Source of the DNA: JBKECO01 sp047974745 | GTDB taxonomy: Bacteria > Bacillota > Clostridia > Lachnospirales > Lachnospiraceae | Assembly: GCA_047974745.1 (NCBI GenBank) | Contig: JBKECO010000040.1 | Span: 1-5,672, forward strand | Reading direction: 5' to 3' | Length of the DNA: 5,672 nt | Shown: piece by piece, positions 1 to 4,611 of the stretch | Layout of the letters: each line of letters opens with the position of its first letter | How positions within the stretch are numbered: the first letter of the stretch is position 1 | The notes under the pieces: model-generated | Database searches by the model: none | What the model was told of the DNA's origin: nothing | What the model saw: only the letters and a program-made list of their open reading frames with translations | Program-made: the position numbers and the translations under genes

Positions 1-529
1 CTCTGGTACCGCCTTTAAATCCCATGGTTGCAAGTGCCCCTTTTAATGATACTCGTGTATCAAGTCCACGTTTACTGTCACTGGTAAATGGAATAAAATC
101 AATATGGACATGTGGAGTCTCCTCATCCATATGCAGATGGGATGAAAATACCCGAAGATTTGGATTTCGTTCCTGAAATTTTCTTGCAAACTCATCTAAA
201 ATATCTTTTGCAAGTTCGCCACTGGAAGTTCTTACATTCATATCTTCTTTATTACCAATTTGAAAAATCACTTCATGAAAAAGCTTTTCCTGCTTGCTGG
301 TTCTGATTTTTTCATAATAATCAGCAATTTCACGATCACTTCTGGTCTGCTTAGCATTGTATCGTTTCAGTGCTCCATCAAATAATTCATGGTAGACCTT
401 CTTTATATTATCTTCACAGTAAGTAACATTTAAGTATGTCCTATTACTGTCTACATTCTTGGCACTAAAGGATCTATTGTTGTGATTAAAAGACCCCTTC
501 CCCAACATTCCACTAATCGTTCTCTCTAT
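1..529 (-). CDS. MobV/Pre family relaxase, N-terminal part (runs off the left edge), with ATA at the expected start
   Basis: Relaxases of the MobV (Pre/MobM) family nick oriT and lead the cut strand into a recipient. Reading the minus strand from 529 gives 176 codons open to the window edge. Visible motifs: FNHNNR with H16, matching by position the FKHNER motif holding the catalytic histidine (H22) of pMV158 MobM; conserved stretches KQTRSDREIADYYEKIR (60-76) and FQERNPNLRVFSSHLH (118-133); and the metal-binding motif HMDEETPHVH (133-142). The family usually begins MERTISGM, but here the codon before ERTISGM is ATA. A strong GGAGGA lies 6 bases before it. The next in-frame ATG (506-508, codon 8) would keep H16 but lies 27 bases from that site. 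Either ATA initiates weakly, codon 8 is used, or the gene is impaired. The family call is firm from the motifs; expression is uncertain. The C-terminal half is outside the window. Confidence 0.9.
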   Translation of the reverse strand, partial: MERTISGMLGKGSFNHNNRSFSAKNVDSNRTYLNVTYCEDNIKKVYHELFDGALKRYNAKQTRSDREIADYYEKIRTSKQEKLFHEVIFQIGNKEDMNVRTSSGELAKDILDEFARKFQERNPNLRVFSSHLHMDEETPHVHIDFIPFTSDSKRGLDTRVSLKGALATMGFKGGTR

Positions 530-535
530 AAGAAT

Positions 536-541
536 TCCTCC
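536..541 (-). promoter_or_regulatory. Shine-Dalgarno site of mobV
   Basis: The minus strand reads GGAGGA here, a near-perfect anti-16S match. It sits 6 bases before the ATA codon at 527-529, the right distance to start there, and 27 bases before the first in-frame ATG (506-508), too far to serve it. It therefore marks the ATA position as the ancestral start. Confidence 0.75.
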
Positions 542-558
542 TTTTTTATCTGTAATAA

Positions 559-740
559 GTGCCGGTTACGGCACATAGGCTTTGTTACTTTCGCCGAAAG
601 TAACGCTAAAGCACTTTTTACATCAACATCTCACTGACGTGAGCCATTGCCATCAAAAATGCAACCTGATAAATCAGGTTTTGCGGTCTGCCGACGGCTT
701 TATGACACCTGACGGTGTCAATATGGTGCTACTTGCACCA
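559..740. repeat. Cluster of six short hairpins upstream of mobV (candidate oriT / mob leader)
   Basis: Six inverted repeats stand almost head to tail: GTGCCG/CGGCAC (559-574, loop GTTA); GTTACTTTC/GAAAGTAAC (584-604, loop GCC); CTCAC/GTGAG (630-643, loop TGAC); AACCTGAT/ATCAGGTT (663-680, two central bases); TGACACC/GGTGTCA (703-720, loop TGAC); TGGTGC/GCACCA (724-740, loop TACTT). Two hairpins share the same TGAC loop. No reading frame here looks like a gene. A hairpin-rich stretch just upstream of a MobV gene fits an origin of transfer, where relaxase and accessory proteins bind, or a folded mob leader RNA. The pairings are read directly; the role is inferred from position. Confidence 0.6.
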
Positions 741-763
741 ACAATATCTATAAAATTATCAAT

Positions 764-782
764 GTGCGATAGTATACTTTAG
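764..782. other. Possible MobV nick-region sequence
   Basis: The plus strand reads GTGCGATAGTATACTTTAG, containing TATACTTTA. As I recall it, that nonamer follows the MobM nick site in pMV158 oriT (GTG TG/TTATACTTTA) and is half of the inverted repeat there; on the minus strand the same bases read TAAAGTATA, the other half. AGTATACT (771-778) is itself a perfect palindrome. Only one arm of the pMV158-type palindrome is present and the central GTGTG is not conserved, so this is a weak match supported mainly by its place beside the hairpins and upstream of mobV. Confidence 0.3.
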
Positions 783-805
783 ATTCCCAATTCTTCGGGT
801 TATGA

Positions 806-960
806 ATTCCATTATGTTCTGCATGTTTCATTATGCATTTCCGACATAATTTCGAATTTCATAACCAATTTCCATAATGCTAATAATTTCAAAAACCATT
901 ATAGATTTCCGACATACTTTTAAGATTTCATAATGACAATACTTTGCGTTGCTATGAAAT
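806..960. repeat. A+T-rich repeat block of CATTATG / ATTTCATAATG motifs (candidate iterons or origin)
   Basis: The clearest pair is an imperfect direct repeat of about 38 bases at 829-864 and 897-933. Both copies share CATTAT, then ATTTCCGACATA, then ATTTCATAA. Further single motifs lie at 807-816 (TTCCATTATG), 870-879 (TTCCATAATG) and, inverted, at 953-960. Within a copy, CATTAT at one end and ATAATG at the other form an inverted repeat. A small hairpin TGTCC/GGACA follows at 961-975. Repeats of this kind just downstream of a RepA-like helicase gene could be Rep-binding iterons or part of oriT. No convincing gene lies between 530 and 1041; this block, the hairpins and the inverted repeat at 994-1034 are what that stretch holds. 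Confidence 0.5.
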
Positions 961-993
961 TGTCCGATTAGGACAGCTAAGAGAAAATCAAGG

Positions 994-1034
994 TGGCAAG
1001 ATTCCCTATTCTTATAAAGACTACCATCTTGCCA
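994..1034. repeat. 9-bp inverted repeat just downstream of repA
   Basis: TGGCAAGAT (994-1002) and ATCTTGCCA (1026-1034) are perfect inverted copies separated by 23 bases, beginning 8 bases after the repA stop on the minus strand. No T-run follows on that strand, so a standard intrinsic terminator is not supported. It could be a protein-binding site, a weak transcript end, or remnant coding sequence from a longer repA C-terminus. Confidence 0.45.
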
Positions 1035-1041
1035 TCTTCCC

Positions 1042-2010
1042 CTACAGCATCCAGAACCACTGACTTCCAATTTTTACAGAATCAATATTCATTTCACGCT
1101 TGGCATTATTTAAGGTTTTCTTCTTGATTCCCTTGTTCATGGCAAGTTCTTCAATTTCCTTACTGCTTTTTTGCCCATCTGATAAAATATCTGTTAAAAA
1201 AGCTTTGGCATCCTTGGTCTTTTGTCCTCTGCTATCACCAGATAATAATTCTTCCACGCTGATATCATAGCGACCTTCCCAAGTAAATCCTGCATCTGCA
1301 TCCAATCGAAATGCAATGGATGTTCCCTCTGCCGCAAGACTGCTTTTATCATGGGCTATGACTCAAAGTGTAGGATCATCTTTTATTCGTCCAACTACTA
1401 ACACACTTCTTGCAGTAGCCTGAAAATCAATAGAGCCAAGTCCTCTGTAGGTTGATTTACTTCCACTAGCTTTATTCATATGACCGATAAGAATGATGGC
1501 ACATTGATATTTCTCTGCAATACCACCCAACCGCTTTAATACTGGGCGAATCTCATTTGCTCTGTGCATATCTACATCTGCTCCCAGATATGCCTGAATC
1601 GGATCAAGTATCACTAGCTTTGCACCAGTTTCCTCGATTGCCATTACCAGTCGTTCATCTGTCATAGATAACTCTTGCTGACTTTCATCAATAACAATGA
1701 TTTTGCTACAATCTGCTCCAGCTTCTAATAATCGTGGCTTAATTGTATCTTCCAAACCATCTTCTGCTGTCTGATAAATAACATTGACAGGTTCCCGCTC
1801 CTTATCGTCACAGGGAAGCATTTTCCCTTTGGATAATAAAGCTGCTAATTGTAATACAAAGGTTGTTTTCCCTTCCCCAGGATCACCTTGAACTATGGTT
1901 AATTTTCCTAACGGAATATAGGGAAACCAGAGCCAGTCCACTTCCTTTGCAACCACATCTGCCATATTTATCAGGTGATATGGTTTATTTGTCTGTTTTG
2001 CTTCTTCCAT
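1042..2010 (-). pseudogene. RepA-like hexameric replicative helicase (AAA_25 type), interrupted by in-frame TGA
   Basis: RecA-fold ATPases of the RSF1010 RepA type unwind DNA at plasmid origins as hexamers. The best start is ATG 2008-2010 (MEEAKQTNKP), preceded by an AAAGGGGG site; the frame then runs 322 codons, a usual family length. Motifs: Walker A GDPGEGKTT (42-50), acidic YQTAEDGLEDT (79-89), Walker B KLVILDPI with D136 (131-138), ILIGHMNKASGS (173-184) and YRGLGSIDFQATARS (188-202). Codon 216 is TGA (1363-1365) after RIKDDPTL. The same frame continues without a shift into VIAHDKSSLAAEG, the sequence expected at that point, and on through a C-terminal winged-helix-like region to TAG at 1042. 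Relatives normally have arginine there, so one CGA to TGA transition explains it. TGA ends int and the gene at 4612, so recoding is unlikely. The 215-residue product keeps the ATPase core but lacks about 106 residues. Residual activity or readthrough cannot be excluded. Confidence 0.85.
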
Positions 2011-2016
2011 GAAAAG

Positions 2017-2024
2017 CCCCCTTT
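2017..2024 (-). promoter_or_regulatory. Ribosome binding site that sets the repA start
   Basis: The minus strand reads GAAAGGGGG ending at 2016-2017, 6 bases before ATG 2008-2010. This favours the MEEAKQ start over an upstream in-frame start near 2184, which would lie inside the preceding RHH gene and has no family-like residues. Confidence 0.7.
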
Positions 2025-2044
2025 CAAACTTGTGATTGTTTCTA

Positions 2045-2097
2045 GCAGAGGCCTTTGCTATACTTGTATTTGCGAGATACGGTATCAAAGGCTCTGC
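2045..2097 (-). repeat. Long imperfect hairpin in the repA leader
   Basis: Outer arms GCAGAG-G-CCTTTG (2045-2057) and CAAAGGCTCTGC (2086-2097) pair over 12 bp with one bulged G. Inside, ATAC (2060-2063) pairs with GTAT (2082-2085) and GTAT (2066-2069) with ATAC (2077-2080), leaving a 7-base loop. The structure fills most of the 107-base gap between the RHH stop and repA and ends 20 bases before the repA ribosome site. No T-run follows on the minus strand, so it is not a clear terminator. It may control repA expression as a leader structure, or be a protein-binding or origin element. Confidence 0.6.
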
Positions 2098-2117
2098 TTT
2101 TGTTACTACTAATGTCC

Positions 2118-2492
2118 TTACTCTTTTGTATGGACATTTTCTTTGTTGTCCTGCCATAAATATTTGGCTCCATCTAGCATCCAAATCATTGCTTTTAGCA
2201 AATTCAGATACTCTAGCCTCATATCTTCCAGTCCATCTTTTGATAAAAATACTTCTGACTGTTCAAACTGCTTTGTTACATCTTGGAGCGTTTCCATCAT
2301 CATCCGTAGCTCTCGCACCAATTTGTAAATCAGCTCTTTCTTCCCCACCACACATACATGGTTATAAATACAGGAGCGGACAAAATAATCTTTTTTATTT
2401 AACCCACTGACTATAATCTTCGCTTCAATTTCTTCCCTCTCTCGTTCAGAAATACGAAAGCTTATAGTAGGATTCTTGTGTACTCCACTCAT
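2118..2492 (-). CDS. Ribbon-helix-helix DNA-binding protein, MobC-like relaxosome accessory candidate
   Basis: This 124-residue protein begins with a ribbon-helix-helix pattern: a beta strand TISFRIS (9-15), helix EREREEIEAKIIVSG (16-30), then LNKKDYFVRSCIYN (31-44) as second helix. The rest (50-115) is predicted mostly helical and may mediate oligomerisation. RHH proteins of this build are found as MobC-type relaxosome factors that help a relaxase melt oriT, or as CopG-like repressors of rep genes. Both fit a gene beside repA and mobV. Its ATG overlaps the integrase TGA by four bases (ATGA), and its AGGAGG (2503-2508) lies within the integrase 3' end, so translation is probably coupled. Fold confidence is good; the choice between mobilization and replication control is open. 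Confidence 0.75.
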   Translation of the reverse strand: MSGVHKNPTISFRISEREREEIEAKIIVSGLNKKDYFVRSCIYNHVCVVGKKELIYKLVRELRMMMETLQDVTKQFEQSEVFLSKDGLEDMRLEYLNLLKAMIWMLDGAKYLWQDNKENVHTKE

Positions 2493-3565
2493 AGTTCTTC
2501 TTCCTCCTCTTTCTCAAATTCCCCATCCAATCTGTCTGCCAACTGTGCCTGCTTATTGGGATATAGATGGGAATAAGTATTTAGTGTAGTCTCAATCTTT
2601 TCATGCCCCAGACGTTCTGCCATTTCTAGAGGTGTAACCCCCATCTCCACAAGTAAGCTGGCGTGACTGTGACGGAGATCATGAAGACGAATTTTCTGAA
2701 CACCAGTATTCGTTACTCCTCGTTTCATCTCGCTGGTCAAATAACTGCTGGTACAGTGGAAAATTCTTTCATTTGACATAATCCCGTATAATTTTTCAGT
2801 GTAATCCTGCAACTCATCCACCAAAAACTTTGGAATATTTACTTTACGATTACTCTTTGGTGTCTTTGGTGTGGTAATTAAATCCTTGCCCTCAATTCGG
2901 GTATAAGTCTTTGTGATACTGATTTTACGATTCTCAAAATCAATATCATTAAAAGATAGTGCCAGTAGTTCTCCAATTCGTATTCCAGTCCAATATAAAA
3001 TCTGAAATGCCATATACGACATTGGCTTGTCCTTTACACCTTCTAAAAATTGCAGATATTCGGCTTTTGTCCAGTAAAGCATTTCTTCTGCTTTGCTTTT
3101 GCCAATGGTGCCGGCTTTCTTACAAGGATTGTTTTTCAAATCATAATACCGCTCTGCATAATTAAATATTGCTGCAAGCTGATTGTTAATAGTCTTTAAA
3201 TAAGTTGCTGAATATCCATCTTTCATCAATTTATTTTGCCATTTACGAATATCGGCCGCCTTGATATCGTTAATTGGTTTGTCCTTGAAATAAGGCAATA
3301 TCTTGAGGTCTATAATGTATTTCTTAGTCCTCATTGTTGTCTCTTTCAAGCGGTTCTCTATATCTTCATAATAGAGTTCCACAAACTTTTCAAATACCAT
3401 ATCCAGATCACTTTGTTGCTGTTGCAAGAAATCCATTGCCCATTGGGTGGCTTCCGCTTTGGTGCGGAAACCCCTTTTCAGCTTTTTCTTTTTCTTGCCC
3501 TGCCAGTCCGTATAATAAAATTGAACCAGCCATGTGCCTAACTTCTTGTCCTTGGTTAAATTCAT
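2489..3565 (-). CDS. int: Tyrosine recombinase / integrase of the element
   Basis: This 358-residue phage-type integrase catalyses site-specific integration and, with Xis, excision. Residues 1-45 resemble an arm-type DNA-binding domain (GTWLVQFYYTDWQGKKKKK). Residues 55-145 form the SAM-like core-binding domain. The catalytic domain shows all landmarks: R196 in TGIRIGELLAL, a beta-hairpin lysine in TPKTPKSNRKV (K234 or K237), H295 and R298 in RLHDLRHSHASLL, H321 in ERLGHEK, and nucleophile Y331 in LNTYSHLYP. Length and motifs indicate an intact enzyme. ATG 3563-3565 has AAGGGAG (3574-3580) eight bases upstream, directly after the xis stop, so xis-int form one operon. The Glu-rich tail EEEEEL coincides with the ribosome site of the next gene. 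The gene sits between xis and the RHH gene, and no attachment site is recognisable in the window. Confidence 0.96.
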   Translation of the reverse strand: MNLTKDKKLGTWLVQFYYTDWQGKKKKKLKRGFRTKAEATQWAMDFLQQQQSDLDMVFEKFVELYYEDIENRLKETTMRTKKYIIDLKILPYFKDKPINDIKAADIRKWQNKLMKDGYSATYLKTINNQLAAIFNYAERYYDLKNNPCKKAGTIGKSKAEEMLYWTKAEYLQFLEGVKDKPMSYMAFQILYWTGIRIGELLALSFNDIDFENRKISITKTYTRIEGKDLITTPKTPKSNRKVNIPKFLVDELQDYTEKLYGIMSNERIFHCTSSYLTSEMKRGVTNTGVQKIRLHDLRHSHASLLVEMGVTPLEMAERLGHEKIETTLNTYSHLYPNKQAQLADRLDGEFEKEEEEEL

Positions 3566-3580
3566 ATAATCATCTCCCTT

Positions 3581-3775
3581 CTACTGAATAACCTGAACTC
3601 CGAAAAACTTCTCTTCAAAATACTTAGTTGGAATCTTGCCAGCGATAGTTATACAGCCTCTTGCTTTTAATTCGTCATTCATTTTTCTGATGACGGTATA
3701 AGCGTAAGATTCTGACATTCCAAGTATGTTCGCTACTTCTTGTGCTGATAAATACATCTGATTTGTATTCTTCAT
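3581..3775 (-). CDS. Xis-like small winged-helix/HTH protein (putative excisionase)
   Basis: A 64-residue basic protein with an excisionase/MerR-like HTH: YLSAQEVANILGMSESYAYTVIRKMN (8-33), then a short wing and ITIAGKIPTKYFEEKFFG (42-59). Such proteins immediately upstream of a tyrosine integrase usually act as recombination directionality factors; some also regulate transcription. I chose ATG 3773-3775 (MKNTNQMYLS) because GGGGG (3784-3788) lies eight bases before it. A GTG nine bases further upstream (3782-3784) would overlap that site. The stop is followed directly by the integrase ribosome site. The gene is transcribed from the promoter at 3834-3862, which carries two operator-like sites, so excision functions are probably repressed in the integrated state. 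The HTH is clear; the Xis role is inferred from position and size. Confidence 0.8.
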   Translation of the reverse strand: MKNTNQMYLSAQEVANILGMSESYAYTVIRKMNDELKARGCITIAGKIPTKYFEEKFFGVQVIQ

Positions 3776-3803
3776 TCTGTGCACCCCCTTCTTTTGTTGT
3801 TTA

Positions 3804-3819
3804 AGATACTTTTGTATCT
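3804..3819. promoter_or_regulatory. Operator-like palindrome O1
   Basis: AGATAC-TTTT-GTATCT, a perfect 6+6 inverted repeat with a 4-base centre. It lies just downstream of the predicted xis-int transcription start and defines the consensus for the other three sites. Confidence 0.7.
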
Positions 3820-3833
3820 CTTTATATTTTTGT

Positions 3834-3862
3834 ATTATACAGATACAATTGTTTCTTGTTAA
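3834..3862 (-). promoter_or_regulatory. Sigma-A-type promoter of xis-int
   Basis: On the minus strand, TTAACA (3857-3862) and TATAAT (3834-3839) are separated by exactly 17 bases, a one-mismatch -35 and a perfect -10. Transcription should start near 3827. One operator-like palindrome (3841-3856) fills the spacer and another (3804-3819) lies just downstream of the start, so a bound repressor would block polymerase. Confidence 0.8.
3841..3856. promoter_or_regulatory. Operator-like palindrome O2
   Basis: AGATAC-AATT-GTTTCT, one mismatch from the O1 arms. It occupies the spacer between -35 and -10 of the xis-int promoter. Its centre is 37 bases from that of O1. Confidence 0.7.
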
Positions 3863-3969
3863 CTCTTTTTAGAATCAATTTTTCTCATATAATTGATAGG
3901 CATCGAAAATCATACTTTCGCAACCCTAAGAAATTTTTTTAAGTTTTTGTTTCTTTTCTATACATGGCG

Positions 3970-3978
3970 TGATAGAAT
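3970..3978 (+). promoter_or_regulatory. Extended -10 promoter of the XRE operon
   Basis: TG-A-TAGAAT matches an extended -10 element with one mismatch in the hexamer. No good -35 stands 17 bases upstream (TTTCTT at 3950-3955), as is common with extended -10 promoters. Predicted start is near 3985, inside operator-like sites O3 and O4, which suggests autoregulation. Confidence 0.55.
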
Positions 3979-3990
3979 ACAATTGTATCT
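3975..3990. promoter_or_regulatory. Operator-like palindrome O3
   Basis: GAATAC-AATT-GTATCT. The right arm is perfect and the left arm matches four of six positions of the O1 consensus. It shares ATACAATTGT with O2 and overlaps the -10 and predicted start of the XRE promoter. Confidence 0.6.
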
Positions 3991-3993
3991 CAC

Positions 3994-4009
3994 AGATACT
4001 TTTGTGTTT
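3994..4009. promoter_or_regulatory. Operator-like palindrome O4
   Basis: AGATAC-TTTT-GTGTTT. The left arm is perfect and the right arm matches four of six positions. It shares AGATACTTTTGT with O1. Its centre is 19 bases from O3, close to two helical turns, compatible with cooperative binding. Confidence 0.6.
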
Positions 4010-4043
4010 TTATCTGTAAAATGATTTCGAAAGGAGTTTTTAC

Positions 4044-4583
4044 ATGACAGTTGGAGAAAAAATAAAGACTTACCGAACCATGCGTGGCATATCCCAAAAA
4101 ATGCTTGGAGAACTTGCAGGCGGTATTAATGAAGTGACCATAAGAAAATACGAAGCCGGCGACAGGAATCCAAAACCTGACCAGCTTCTTAAAATTGCCA
4201 ATGCACTTGGCATAAGTATTAATTTATTTATGGATTTTGATATAGAAACGGTTTCAGATGTGCTGTCCCTTATTTTTAAGATGGACGAGCAGATAGATGT
4301 TGAATTTCAAGGAAAAAAGAATTCAAAAGGTGTGATTGATCCAAAGACATTGACTTTACGATTCAATCATCAACAGATAAATGAAAGATTAGTAAAATGG
4401 GCACAGGCAAAAGCTGCTTTGCAAAAAACTGTTGATTCTATGGATGAATTTGCAAGTGTTGAGAAATACAATGCTGAAATAGCGGAATTGATGGAAATGT
4501 GTGATAGGATCAAGCAGAGCTTGGTGGATAGCAATTTGATTGTAACGAAGGGAAATAAAGAAATAAACATCAAACAATATTAA
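4044..4583 (+). CDS. XRE-family transcriptional regulator (putative repressor of the element)
   Basis: A 179-residue DNA-binding protein with an N-terminal Cro/CI-type helix-turn-helix: VGEKIKTYRTMRGISQKML (3-21), recognition region GGINEVTIRKYEAGDRNP (26-43) and PDQLLKIANALGISINLFMD (45-64). The C-terminal part (68-165) is largely helical, with a probable coiled segment at 112-165, suited to oligomerisation. I see no HExxH protease motif and no LexA-type Ser-Lys autocleavage signature, so how it is released is unclear. AAGGAG (4031-4036) lies seven bases before the ATG. It is divergent from xis-int across a region with four copies of one palindrome, two at each promoter, the usual arrangement for a repressor controlling itself and the excision genes. 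It is also the first gene of an operon with the gene at 4612. The HTH call is secure; the regulatory circuit is inferred. Confidence 0.88.
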   Translation: MTVGEKIKTYRTMRGISQKMLGELAGGINEVTIRKYEAGDRNPKPDQLLKIANALGISINLFMDFDIETVSDVLSLIFKMDEQIDVEFQGKKNSKGVIDPKTLTLRFNHQQINERLVKWAQAKAALQKTVDSMDEFASVEKYNAEIAELMEMCDRIKQSLVDSNLIVTKGNKEINIKQY

Positions 4584-4611
4584 CAAAAGCTTAATTAAGG
4601 GGAGGAATACT

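Noticed and set aside
112..306. Plus-strand frame of 64 codons
   Set aside because: It lies opposite mobV, which carries the conserved relaxase motifs; it is a shadow frame.
559..960. CRISPR array
   Set aside because: Hairpin stems differ in sequence, the repeats are imperfect and unevenly spaced, and there are no cas genes.
831..1070. Minus-strand frame of 79 codons after repA
   Set aside because: It overlaps the repA end, has no ribosome site, is composed of the repeat block, and shows no domain-like pattern.
1042..1305. Separate small gene starting at TTG 1303-1305
   Set aside because: It is the in-frame continuation of repA after the TGA, and no well-placed ribosome site precedes the TTG; independent reinitiation is possible but unsupported.
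2011..2184. Longer repA starting upstream of 2010
   Set aside because: The extension overlaps the RHH gene, crosses the leader hairpin, and the strong ribosome site points to ATG 2008-2010.
3782..3784. GTG start for the Xis-like gene
   Set aside because: The codon lies within the GGGGGTG that forms the ribosome site for ATG 3773-3775.
3864..3960. Small gene or RNA between the divergent promoters
   Set aside because: A+T-rich with only short homopolymer runs and a 5-bp inverted repeat (CAATT/AATTG); no ribosome site or convincing frame.
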